From Massilia soli (lineage in GTDB: Bacteria > Pseudomonadota > Gammaproteobacteria > Burkholderiales > Burkholderiaceae_D), in NCBI RefSeq assembly GCF_016809835.1, contig NZ_JAFBIL020000004.1, positions 372,001 through 436,000 of the forward strand: a DNA stretch of 64,000 bases. Reading direction: 5' to 3'. The position numbers and the translations under genes were made by a program. Shown one piece after another: positions 27,416-36,164 of the stretch. The notes under the pieces are model-generated. The model was given only the letters and a program-made list of their open reading frames with translations. It made no database searches and had not been told where the DNA came from. Numbering within the stretch: the stretch's first letter is position 1; each line of letters begins with the position of its first letter.

Positions 27416-27492
27416 TATTAGCATAGTGGACGGGCTGCTCACTGTTCGGGCGCGCACGAATTGCGGGTCGCTGCCTGCGCCTGTCCCGCTGT

Positions 27493-28479
27493 TTACTCCG
27501 GCTTCTCCACCGCATAGCCGCGCGCCGCCATGGCTGCGACCAGCCCATTCGGATCGAGTACGTCCTTCATACTGAGCATGGCGAAGGTGGACTTGTTGGT
27601 CGACAGCGATTTCTCCGCAGCCGCAAGCCATTTTTCGCGTACCTGCGCCTTGAGGGTGCGGATCTCGGGCTGGATGTCGGCGATGACGCTGTTCATGATC
27701 GCTTCGGAACAGGCCTCGTCGCGGTCGGCAAATGTCAGGCTCTGGATGACGGCAATGTCACCAATCGCCCAGGCGTTGGCGCGCACGCGCATGGCATCGA
27801 GGTCGGTTTCCAGGCGTTCGATGGCGCGGGTAAAACACGCCACATCGTTCAGCGTCGATTTCTTGAACGCGCGGATTGCCTTGACCGGGGAAGCGATGCT
27901 GACAGACATTCCGGTCCAGTTGATCTTGACCTGGTGTTTCTTTGCAATCTCGAACAGCTTCTTGTCGATGCCATTGTTCCCCGACAATCCAGCGTGCGCC
28001 AGGCCTTTGCTGAACAGTTCATCCGAAGCAAAGATCGGCCGCTCGCGCTCAATGCCGTCGTTATCGCCAATGTACTTCGCCTTCAGCGGAAGCCAGCGCG
28101 CATACACGTCGGCTGGCAGTACGTCCTGGAGCCGGGCGCCATCCGGATTGTTCTTGAAACCGACCATGAACGGCACTGCGGTCACCGCGCTGTAACCGAC
28201 CCGGATGCCGGTCGACGGCAGCGGCAGGAACTCCTGTGACTGCGACAGCTTCGCTTCGACCTCATGCGAACGCCATTCCATCCTTTCGGGCAGCGGCGAA
28301 TACGTGGCAAATACCCACAGCGTGTTGTCGCCCTTGCTGATTTTCCATAGGCCAGGCCCCGGCCGTTGTCCGACCACCAGGATTCTTTCGGCGACCGGTT
28401 CTTGCTCAGGTTCGGACTGGGCCGATGCAGCACCGGCGAGCAGGCTCAGGCACAGCAGCGACAGGCAAAGTTTTGGCAT
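27493..28479 (-). CDS. TraB/GumN family protein, exported
   Basis: 328 residues from ATG 28479, which gives a clean signal peptide ending G-A-A-S-A-Q. The motif L-W-K-I-S-K-G-D-N-T-L-W-V-F-A-T-Y-S-P-L-P is the TraB/GumN family signature, though the conserved G-T is replaced by A-T here. Family members include the TIKI proteases of animals, where metal-dependent proteolysis was shown; bacterial roles are mostly unknown. Residues near the C-terminus (T-F-A-M-L-S-M-K-D-V-L) match the family's second conserved block. It begins 17 bases after the Sel1 gene stop on the same strand and may be the last gene of that operon. Confidence 0.85.
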   Translation of the reverse strand: MPKLCLSLLCLSLLAGAASAQSEPEQEPVAERILVVGQRPGPGLWKISKGDNTLWVFATYSPLPERMEWRSHEVEAKLSQSQEFLPLPSTGIRVGYSAVTAVPFMVGFKNNPDGARLQDVLPADVYARWLPLKAKYIGDNDGIERERPIFASDELFSKGLAHAGLSGNNGIDKKLFEIAKKHQVKINWTGMSVSIASPVKAIRAFKKSTLNDVACFTRAIERLETDLDAMRVRANAWAIGDIAVIQSLTFADRDEACSEAIMNSVIADIQPEIRTLKAQVREKWLAAAEKSLSTNKSTFAMLSMKDVLDPNGLVAAMAARGYAVEKPE

Positions 28480-28496
28480 GATTGGTATAAGGAGGG

Positions 28497-30092
28497 TTAA
28501 GCCGCCACGTCGCCGCCCACGGCCAGGCACTGGGCCTGCGCCAGCTGGGCGGGATTCATTTTCGCGGCGGTGGCCTTGACGTATCTGGTGGCGGCGGCGA
28601 CCCCTGCCTGCTCGGCCTGCTGCAGCCAGGTCAGCGCCTGCACCAGGTCGGGAACCGCGCCGTGGCCCGACGCGTGCATCAGGCCGAGGTTGAACTGGGC
28701 GCGGGCGTGTCCCTGGCGCGCAGCCTGCAGGTACCAGAAATAAGCGGCTTCATAGTCGCGCTGGACGCCTTGCCCGCTGTCGTGGCGCAGCCCGAGCGCG
28801 AACTGCGCGCGTGCGTAGCCCTGTTCGGCCGCCTTGCGGTACCAGCTGTAGGCTTCGCGGCTATCGAGCATGCCGGCGTCGTCGCTGTCGAACAGCGCGC
28901 CGACCATGAACTGGGCGGGGGCGTAATCGTGATCGGCGGCGCGCCGGTACCATGCCATCGCGCGCACGTAATCGCGCGGCACGTCGATGCCGCCTTCAAA
29001 GCGCAGGCCAAGCTCGAACTGGGCGCGCACGTGGCTTTGTTCGGCCGCCTTGCGGAACCAGCCGATCGCCTCGAGCGTGTCGCGCTCGAGGCCGCTGCCG
29101 GCATCGTAGAGCAGCCCTAGGTGATACTGGGCGCTGGCGAAGCCCTGCTCGGCCGCCTTGCGGTACCAGGCCTGCGCCTGTTCGAAGTCCTGGCCGACGC
29201 CCTGCCCATGCTCGTAGCGCAGGCCGATATTGTCCTGCGCGCCCGCGTGGCCCTGGTTTGCCGCCTTCAGGTACCACTCCAATGCCAGCGCTTCATCGCG
29301 CGGCACGCCATGGCCACTGTCGTACATCAGCGCCAGGTTGAACTGCGAACTGGCATGGCCTTGGTCGGCGGCGCGGCGGTACCAGCTGATCGCCTTCTGG
29401 CTGTTCTGCGGCACGCCCTGGCCCTTGTCGAAACGCAGGCCGAGGTTGAACTGGGCCGGCGCGTAACCCTGCTCGGCCGCCTTGCGGAACCACAGGATCG
29501 CCTGCGGCCGGTCGAGCGGCACGCCCTGCGCATTATCGTAGCGTAGCGCCAGGTTGAACTGGGCGCGCGCATAGCCCTGCTCGGCGGCCTTGCGGTACCA
29601 GAAAATCGCTTGCTTGAAGTCTTGCGGAACGCCCTTGCCGGTCTCGTACATCATGCCGAGGTTGTTCTGCGCGCCGGCGTCGCCCTGCTCGGCGGCCTTG
29701 CTGAACCAGTGCATGGCCTGCTCGACGTCGTGGCCGATGCCCTGCCCTTTTGCATACAGCCAGCCCAGGTTGTACTGCGCGGCGGCATAGCCCTGCACGG
29801 CGGCGCGCTCGTACCAGATCGCCGCCTGGGTGTAATCCTGCTCCACGCCCTGGCCCTTCTGGTACATCACGCCGAGATTGTATTGCGCATGTTCGAGGCC
29901 GGAGTTGGCGGCCTTGCGATACCACTCCACCGCCAGCGCGAAATCCTGGGCGACGTTCTGGCCGTTCACGTACATGAAGCCGAGGCTGTGCTGTGCATTG
30001 GCGACGCCCCTTTCCGCCAGCGCTTTCACGCGCAGGTATTCGGCCGTGTGCCCACGGGCGGCGTCAGGCTGGCGCACGCTCGCGTTCTGCAC
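28497..30092 (-). CDS. Sel1-repeat protein
   Basis: 531 residues if translation begins at GTG 30092, six bases past the stop of the GGDEF-EAL gene. The open frame continues to an ATG at 30686, but that part is antisense-like shadow of the upstream gene and lacks repeats. The protein is almost wholly built of about 13 tandem 36-residue Sel1-like repeats with the pattern A-x-x-W-Y-R-K-A-A-E-Q-G-x-A-x-A-Q-x-N-L-G. Such solenoids act as scaffolds in signalling. No signal peptide is seen with this start. Its placement suggests it is an adaptor or output of the c-di-GMP signalling operon. Confidence 0.85.
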   Translation of the reverse strand: MQNASVRQPDAARGHTAEYLRVKALAERGVANAQHSLGFMYVNGQNVAQDFALAVEWYRKAANSGLEHAQYNLGVMYQKGQGVEQDYTQAAIWYERAAVQGYAAAQYNLGWLYAKGQGIGHDVEQAMHWFSKAAEQGDAGAQNNLGMMYETGKGVPQDFKQAIFWYRKAAEQGYARAQFNLALRYDNAQGVPLDRPQAILWFRKAAEQGYAPAQFNLGLRFDKGQGVPQNSQKAISWYRRAADQGHASSQFNLALMYDSGHGVPRDEALALEWYLKAANQGHAGAQDNIGLRYEHGQGVGQDFEQAQAWYRKAAEQGFASAQYHLGLLYDAGSGLERDTLEAIGWFRKAAEQSHVRAQFELGLRFEGGIDVPRDYVRAMAWYRRAADHDYAPAQFMVGALFDSDDAGMLDSREAYSWYRKAAEQGYARAQFALGLRHDSGQGVQRDYEAAYFWYLQAARQGHARAQFNLGLMHASGHGAVPDLVQALTWLQQAEQAGVAAATRYVKATAAKMNPAQLAQAQCLAVGGDVAA

Positions 30093-30097
30093 CGGCG

Positions 30098-32341
30098 TCA
30101 GGCCTGGATGGCCGCAGGTGTCGTCTGCGCAGCGTCGTCGCGCGCGTCCTGCGCCTGCAGCACCGTAATGAAGTTTGGCAGCGAAATCGGACGGTGGAAC
30201 AGGTAGCCCTGCATCGTCAGGCAGCCGTTGGCTTTCAGGTAGCGCGCCTGGATGTCGGTCTCGACGCCTTCGGCGATCAGGTGCAGGCCCAGTCCGCGCG
30301 CAATCGAGATGATCGCCAGGATCACCGGATAGTGGCCGTTCTCTTCGTGGATTTCCTTGACGAAGGACTGGTCGATCTTGATCGTGTGGATCGGGAAGCG
30401 ATGCAGGTACGACAGCGACGAGTAGCCGGTGCCGAAGTCGTCGATCGCCACCGACACGCCCAGCTGGCACAGTTTGTTGAGCTGTTCGATCGCGTATTGC
30501 GGATTGCGGATACAGATGTTCTCGGTGATCTCGCACTCGATCTGGGCTGGCGATATCCCGTAGCGCACCAGCGCGCCGCGCATCTTCTCGAAGAAGTCGC
30601 CGCGGTCGAGGTATTGCGGCGACAGGTTCAGCGACAGGCGGATGTTCTCGCCGCCGGCGGCATTCCAGAGCAGCATGTCGCGGCACAGCGCGCCGATCAT
30701 CCAGTCGGAGATCGGCAGCATCAGGCCATTCTCTTCGGCGAACGGCAGGAACTCGCCGGCGGTCAGCAGGCCGCGCTGCGGATGGTTCCAGCGCATCAGG
30801 CCTTCAGCGCCGACGATGCGGCCCGTGATCACGTCCATCTGCGGCTGGTAGTACATCTCCAGCTCGTTCTGTTCGAGCGCCTTGCGCAGGCTCTGTTCCA
30901 GCGCGATCTTTTGGTGCGACACGTCCAGCATCGAGTTGTGATAGAAGCTGTGGCCGTTCTTGCCAAGCGCCTTGACCTGGTACATGGCGATGTCGGCATG
31001 GCGCAGCAGCTCGTCGATCGACTCGCCATCGCCCGGGTAAATCGCGATGCCGATACTGGCCGAGATGTGCACTTCGTGGCCGTCCAGGTTGAACGGCATT
31101 TGCAGGCATTCGAGGAATTTGTCGGCGATTAGCTTGGCGTCTTCGCGGTCGCGCAGCTCCGGCAGCACGATGGTGAATTCGTCGCCGCCCTGGCGCGCCA
31201 GCGTGTCGCCGCGGCGCAGGCATTCCTTCAGGCGCAGCGCTACCTGCTGCAGCAGTTCGTCGCCCTTGACGTGGCCAAGGGTGTCGTTGACCAGCTTGAA
31301 GCGGTCAAGGTCGATGAACATGACAGCCAGTTCGGTCAGCTTGCGCTTGGCCTGGATCACGGCCAGGCCCAGCCGGTCCTTGAACAGCATGCGGTTCGGC
31401 AGGTCGGTCAGGATGTCGTGGTAGGCCTGGTACGAAATGACTTCCTCGGCGCGCTTGCGGTCGGTGATGTCGCGCGCCACGCCGTAGGTGCCGAAGAATT
31501 CGAGCTTCTTCACTTCCTGGTCGGGCACGTGCATGCCGACGGAATTGAGCGAGATCGTCATCAGGGTATTGTTGAAGGTGCGGTCCTGGCCGCCGCCGCT
31601 GTGGCACTTCAGGCGCAGTTCGACGTTGCGCGATGCGCGTTCGTCGACGCGGCGCTCGTTGAAGACATAGCGCGCGCGCTCGAGGTCTTCTTCGTGCACC
31701 AGGATCGAGTAGTGCTTGCCGATCAGTTCATCGCGCGAGAAACCAAGCAGCTGGTAGGCGCGATCGTTGATGAAGGTGAATTTGCCTTCGTGGTTCAGCG
31801 TGTAGATGATGTCGGGCGAGCTGTCGACCAGGTAGCGGTACAGCTTTTCGGAGGTTTCAAGCTGCGAGGCGATGCGGCGGTTGGCGGTCTCGAGGCGGCG
31901 CCGCTGCAGCGCGTTGGCCACGGTCTTGAGCAGTTCTTCGCGGCTGTACGGCTTGCGCAGGTAATCGTAGGCGCCGCGCTTAAGCGCGCCGATGGCCGCG
32001 TCGATGCCGACCTCGCCGCTCATCACGATGACATCGGCGTCGATGCCCTTGTCGTTGATGAAGTCCATGATCTGATGCCCGCTGACGTCCGGCAGGCGCA
32101 GGTCAAGCAGCACCAGGTCGAAGCGCATCTTCGACAGGTGCGCCAGCGCTTCGCTGCCGCAGGTGGCGGTGACGAGATTGTAGTCGCGCCCGCGCAGCAG
32201 TTCGTACAGCGATGACAGAAGCCTTGGTTCGTCATCAACCAGCAGAATACGCGGAAGTGCCGCCGACTCCGACTTGGAGATCTGGGTTGGCTCGCCTGCC
32301 TGGTTCATTGCCGTAGCGCCGGCAGTGTTCGCGTTCATCAT
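30098..32341 (-). CDS. response regulator with REC-PAS-GGDEF-EAL domains
   Basis: 747 residues. A receiver domain at about 30-150 (phospho-acceptor Asp in V-L-L-D-L-R-L-P-D) is followed by a PAS domain at about 165-285, a GGDEF domain with an intact G-G-D-E-F and an EAL domain. In the EAL domain the signature reads E-G-L instead of E-A-L, but the metal-binding Glu, E-x-T-E, D-D-F-G-T-G-Y-S-S and K-I-D-Q are kept, so c-di-GMP phosphodiesterase activity is still plausible. Both synthesis and breakdown may be controlled by phosphorylation. It starts four bases after the HDOD kinase stop. Confidence 0.95.
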   Translation of the reverse strand: MMNANTAGATAMNQAGEPTQISKSESAALPRILLVDDEPRLLSSLYELLRGRDYNLVTATCGSEALAHLSKMRFDLVLLDLRLPDVSGHQIMDFINDKGIDADVIVMSGEVGIDAAIGALKRGAYDYLRKPYSREELLKTVANALQRRRLETANRRIASQLETSEKLYRYLVDSSPDIIYTLNHEGKFTFINDRAYQLLGFSRDELIGKHYSILVHEEDLERARYVFNERRVDERASRNVELRLKCHSGGGQDRTFNNTLMTISLNSVGMHVPDQEVKKLEFFGTYGVARDITDRKRAEEVISYQAYHDILTDLPNRMLFKDRLGLAVIQAKRKLTELAVMFIDLDRFKLVNDTLGHVKGDELLQQVALRLKECLRRGDTLARQGGDEFTIVLPELRDREDAKLIADKFLECLQMPFNLDGHEVHISASIGIAIYPGDGESIDELLRHADIAMYQVKALGKNGHSFYHNSMLDVSHQKIALEQSLRKALEQNELEMYYQPQMDVITGRIVGAEGLMRWNHPQRGLLTAGEFLPFAEENGLMLPISDWMIGALCRDMLLWNAAGGENIRLSLNLSPQYLDRGDFFEKMRGALVRYGISPAQIECEITENICIRNPQYAIEQLNKLCQLGVSVAIDDFGTGYSSLSYLHRFPIHTIKIDQSFVKEIHEENGHYPVILAIISIARGLGLHLIAEGVETDIQARYLKANGCLTMQGYLFHRPISLPNFITVLQAQDARDDAAQTTPAAIQA

Positions 32342-32345
32342 GGCC

Positions 32346-34493
32346 TTAAACTGAGTCTACCGCCCGCGCTGGCGCGCTGGCGATCATGTTCGCACTGCTG
32401 CGCGCGGGCAGCAGGATTTCAAATGTGGTTCCACCGCTGCCGCTGCGGCAGCTGATCAATCCGCCGAGCTGCTTGACCAGCCCGTGAACGATCGACAGGC
32501 CGAGGCCATGGTGCGGGCCTTCCTTGGTGCTGCGCACGGGTGAGAACAGGTTAGCCAGCACCTCTTGCGACATGCCGGGCCCAGTATCGCTGACAACCAG
32601 CTCAAGGTACAGCTTTCGTTCAAGATTTACATTACCGCGATTGGAGATGTCAATACGCCCCCTGCCGCCGAGCGCTTCGACGGCGTTCTTCACGAGGTTC
32701 ACGAGAATCTGCTTGAGGATGTCGGCGTCGCCGTCGATCTCGGAAGGCGCCCCGTGCATGTCGACACTCATGTGCACACCGGCCGGAATGAAATCGGTGG
32801 CGCGGAAAAGGCGCAGCACGTCTTCGACAACCTTGGCCGCGTCGGTGGTGCGGTTCACCGGCGCCGGCTTCAGGTCCGCCAGTCCGTTGATCAGCTGGCC
32901 CACGCGGTCGATTTCTTCGTTCAGGATCGACATCTCGCCGACCACCGGCTCGCGCTTGGCCAGCTTGTCGTCCAGGACCGACAGGTAGTTCTTGATGATC
33001 GAGAGCGGATTGTTGACTTCGTGGACCACGCGGCGCGAGGCCTCGCGATATTCTTCGGCCACGTGGGCGATCTGGCGGCGCGCGTAACCGCGTTCGGCCA
33101 GCGCGGTCTCGAGCGCCGTGGCGGCCTGCGTGCCGAACGACTGCATGAAGCGTTCACGCTTCTGGCAGCCCGGCACCTGCCACGCGGCCAGGCCGCCGAT
33201 CATCACGCCGAGGCAGCGCGAACCCGATACCAGCGGCACGCACACCAGGCTGTCGGTGCCGAGCATGCGGAACAGCTGTTCTTCGGCCAGGCCGAGCGAG
33301 GGCTGTTCGCGGCTCAGGAAAGCCAGGCGCCGGTCGATCGCGGCGTCGGCAACCGCATTGCCTTTTTCAAGCGGGATCGAGAACTCGGCGATGCGCTGCT
33401 GTTCGCCGGTCGGCATGCCCACCAGCGCGTGGCCGGTCGGGTTCTCAAGCAGGATGACGGTGTTATCGAAGTCGAACAGGATGCGCGCCGAGCGCGTCAT
33501 CGATTCAAGCAGCCCGGATTCGCCTTGTTGGCGCGCGAAGGTCTGGCCTACTTCGGAGACCAGCACCAGGTTGCGCACTTCTTCGGACAGGCGCTGCTGG
33601 ACCGGGTCCTGCATGACCGGCGGCGCGTAGGCCGGCGGCTGATCGATATCGTCGGCCCCGCTCAGGTCGATGCCGAGATGGGCGGCCGATTTGTCGACCT
33701 GGCGCGCGGCCAGCGTCAGCAGGCGGCCGACATCGTCCTCGTCCAGGCCGCACAAGCCCAGCGCGCCGAGCACTTCGTCGTGGTCGATGTCGCGCGTGGA
33801 CAGCAGGTGCGCCACGCGTACGATGCGGATCAATGGATGGGCTTGCGCCAGGCGGCTGCTTGGCTCGTGGTGGTACAGCACCGAATCGGCCAGGAAGGAG
33901 TCGAGGTGCCAGCGCTCGATCAGCCAGGCGCCCGCTTCCGAGTGGGTAATTTGCAGCGTGCGCTGTTCGACCGCGCACAAATCTTCGTCGTCGCGCGCGC
34001 AGAAATTGAATGCATATTCCTTGGGCGCGGTCGCCAGCAGCGCCAGCCGTCCGACGTTATGCAGCAGGCCGGCCAGGTAGGCTTCTTCGACCTGGGGGTA
34101 GTCCATTTTCTTGGCCAGCTCGCGCGCGATGACCGCCGCCGTCAGCGAGCTTTTCCAGAACGCGCGCAGGTCGGTGGTGCCCGAGTGCGGGAAGTTATTG
34201 AAGGTCTGGAAAACCGATTCGCTGATGACCAGCGTCTTGATCATGTCGGTGCCGAGGGTGACGAGCGACTGCTCAAGTCCCACGCTGCGGCCGTTGCGGT
34301 GATAGGCGGAGCTGTTCGAGACGGCCAGGATCTTGGCCGTCATCCCCGCATCCTTGGCGATCAATGCAGCGAGCTCCTGCATGCCCAGATCATCGGCTTG
34401 CAGGTGCTCGATCAACTTGATTAGTATCTGCGGCATAGCCGGCAGACGGGCAATCAGCAAGCGGTTACGAATATCGTGGTCTGATTGATGCAT
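32346..34493 (-). CDS. HDOD-GAF histidine kinase
   Basis: 715 residues, cytoplasmic. An HDOD domain covers about residues 8-215 (P-x-M-P-Q-I-L near the start, H-N-V-G-R-L at 145-150 and Y-H-H-E-P later). A GAF-like domain lies at about 310-460. The dimerisation/phosphotransfer region has V-V-H-E-V-N-N-P-L with His491, and the HATPase domain has N-L-V-K-N-A-V-E-A, D-T-G-P-G-M and G-L-G-L-S-I. It most likely phosphorylates the REC-GGDEF-EAL protein encoded next. The signal is unknown. Confidence 0.93.
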   Translation of the reverse strand: MHQSDHDIRNRLLIARLPAMPQILIKLIEHLQADDLGMQELAALIAKDAGMTAKILAVSNSSAYHRNGRSVGLEQSLVTLGTDMIKTLVISESVFQTFNNFPHSGTTDLRAFWKSSLTAAVIARELAKKMDYPQVEEAYLAGLLHNVGRLALLATAPKEYAFNFCARDDEDLCAVEQRTLQITHSEAGAWLIERWHLDSFLADSVLYHHEPSSRLAQAHPLIRIVRVAHLLSTRDIDHDEVLGALGLCGLDEDDVGRLLTLAARQVDKSAAHLGIDLSGADDIDQPPAYAPPVMQDPVQQRLSEEVRNLVLVSEVGQTFARQQGESGLLESMTRSARILFDFDNTVILLENPTGHALVGMPTGEQQRIAEFSIPLEKGNAVADAAIDRRLAFLSREQPSLGLAEEQLFRMLGTDSLVCVPLVSGSRCLGVMIGGLAAWQVPGCQKRERFMQSFGTQAATALETALAERGYARRQIAHVAEEYREASRRVVHEVNNPLSIIKNYLSVLDDKLAKREPVVGEMSILNEEIDRVGQLINGLADLKPAPVNRTTDAAKVVEDVLRLFRATDFIPAGVHMSVDMHGAPSEIDGDADILKQILVNLVKNAVEALGGRGRIDISNRGNVNLERKLYLELVVSDTGPGMSQEVLANLFSPVRSTKEGPHHGLGLSIVHGLVKQLGGLISCRSGSGGTTFEILLPARSSANMIASAPARAVDSV

Positions 34494-34894
34494 GTCTCAG
34501 GGAACAGCCCGCCAATTGTCGATGGATTCGGGGTGGCGCTAAAGGGCGAAGCTGCCACAACGTCTATTTTTAGTTTTATAGAACAAGGCAGGTTTTAGGC
34601 CGATGTTCCATTCTTAAAAAAACTTATCTTAGCATATATACACGAAAGTTGACTGGAAGAACATTACTTTCGGAAATAAGTCGCTAGTTTGCCACGGTCC
34701 GCCATGGCAAACAACGATGCATTCACGTTGGGACTTTAAATAGCAGGGCCGTGAACAACCAAAACTGCAAAAACCACAGTAACAGAGTTTATTTGATCAT
34801 TTCGGACCTGAACCCGGCGGCGATGAAGCGATGCGACCCCGCCCTGGCTTCGACCGTCGCATCGGCCAGCGGGCCCCGCTGGCATACCGTTTAA
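34494..34894. other. 401-base intergenic region, no gene seen
   Basis: An unusually AT-rich stretch (34555-34800) for this genome lies upstream of the HDOD kinase operon and downstream of the MFS gene stop. It presumably holds the operon's promoter (TTATCTTAGCATATATAC around 34620-34640) and a perfect-looking hairpin or operator described separately. I see no coding signal in it. Confidence 0.6.
34687..34712. promoter_or_regulatory. 11-bp inverted repeat upstream of the HDOD kinase operon
   Basis: GTTTGCCACGG at 34687-34697 faces CCATGGCAAAC at 34702-34712 around TCCG; only one of the 11 pairs is a C/T mismatch position. No T-run follows, so it looks like an operator for a dimeric regulator or an RNA hairpin rather than a terminator. 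Confidence 0.55.
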
Positions 34895-36163
34895 CTAGGC
34901 CGGACGCAGGCGCCGGTAGTGCCTCGATGCGGTCCAGAGTGCGAGCGAAAAAACGGCAAACGCCAGCTGCCCGCTGGCGAGCCACAGCACCGAATGCGAC
35001 AGGAACGGCGCGATCACGCCGGCCACCAGCGCGCCAAGCAGCGTCACCGCGAACGACTGGCAGGAGGCGACAGTGCCGCGGATATGCGGGAACATGTCAA
35101 GCGCCAGCAAGGTGACGGCAGGCGCCATCAGCGAGCTGCCGAAGGTATAGAAGAACATCGGCGCCACCGACCATGGCACCGCGGGCGGCATGAACACGTG
35201 ATACAGCACGTTGGCGCCGGCGGCCGACAGCATGAAGCAGAACCCCAGCGCGACCTGGCGGCCGAAGTGCGATTTGCCGGCCATGCGGTTGGCCGCAAGC
35301 GAGCCAAGGAACAAGCCGCTGACGGTCGGGATGAACAGCCACGCAAACTGGTCCGGCCCGAGCTTCAGGTGCTCAGGCACCATCACGGGCGCCGCCGCGA
35401 TGTACAGGAACATGCCGGCGAAGTTAAGCGCGACCACGCCTGCCTTCATGTGGAACAGCGGCGAGCTGAAAATCGCCCAGTAGTTCTGCGCCAGGTAGCC
35501 CGGGTTGAACGGCTGGCGTTTTTCTTTCGGCAGCGTCTCGGGCAGGCGCTTGTAGCAGAACCAGCCCAGCACGATGGTGTAGCCGAGCAGCGCCAGGAAG
35601 ATGGTGCGCCAGTCGAAGAACTTGACGATCCAGCCGCCCAGCACCGGCGCGATCGCGGGCGCGATCGAGAAAATCATCGTCACCAGCGACAGCAGGCGCG
35701 CCGCCGGCGCATCGGAATACAGGTCGCGGATAATCGCGCGTCCGACCACCACCCCGGCGCCCGCCGACACGCCCTGCATGATGCGGAACACCCACAGGTA
35801 ATGCACCGAGTGGGCCGATGCGCATCCCAGCGTACCGACCGCGAACACCACCAGCGACACCAGGATCACGTTGCGGCGCCCGAAGGTATCGGCCAGCGCG
35901 CCATGCCACAGCACCATAGCGGCAAATGCCAGCATGTAGGCGGTCAGCGTCTGCTGCACTTCGATCTGGGTGGCGCCCAGCGCCGCCTGGATGTTCGGGA
36001 AGGCAGGCAGGTAGGCGTCGATGGAAAACGGCCCTAGCATCGACAGCGCGGCCAGCATCACCGCCAGCCCGGTTGCGCCCAGCATCACAATCTTGTGCGC
36101 GGGCGGCAGCGGCACCGGCGTGACCGGATCTGGCGGAAGGTCTGGCGGCGGTGTCGGGAACAT
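34895..36163 (-). CDS. Bcr/CflA family MFS drug exporter
   Basis: 422 residues from ATG 36163, which is one base past the methyltransferase stop. About 12 hydrophobic helices are seen. The first carries the Bcr/CflA signature (D-A-Y-L-P-A-F-P), and the loop between helices 2 and 3 has G-A-L-A-D-T-F-G-R-R, the MFS motif A. The family exports bicyclomycin, sulfonamides, chloramphenicol or other small molecules by proton antiport; the substrate here is unknown. The N-terminus is proline-rich. Confidence 0.93.
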   Translation of the reverse strand: MFPTPPPDLPPDPVTPVPLPPAHKIVMLGATGLAVMLAALSMLGPFSIDAYLPAFPNIQAALGATQIEVQQTLTAYMLAFAAMVLWHGALADTFGRRNVILVSLVVFAVGTLGCASAHSVHYLWVFRIMQGVSAGAGVVVGRAIIRDLYSDAPAARLLSLVTMIFSIAPAIAPVLGGWIVKFFDWRTIFLALLGYTIVLGWFCYKRLPETLPKEKRQPFNPGYLAQNYWAIFSSPLFHMKAGVVALNFAGMFLYIAAAPVMVPEHLKLGPDQFAWLFIPTVSGLFLGSLAANRMAGKSHFGRQVALGFCFMLSAAGANVLYHVFMPPAVPWSVAPMFFYTFGSSLMAPAVTLLALDMFPHIRGTVASCQSFAVTLLGALVAGVIAPFLSHSVLWLASGQLAFAVFSLALWTASRHYRRLRPA

Positions 36164-36164
36164 G

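Noticed and set aside
28497-30100. Sel1 repeats as a DNA satellite or CRISPR-like repeat
   Set aside because: The periodicity of 108 bases is due to the coding repeats; the bases differ freely at third positions and there are no spacers.
30093-30686. N-terminal extension of the Sel1 gene to an ATG at 30686
   Set aside because: The extra region lies inside the GGDEF-EAL coding sequence and has no repeats or sensible domain; GTG 30092 is preferred.
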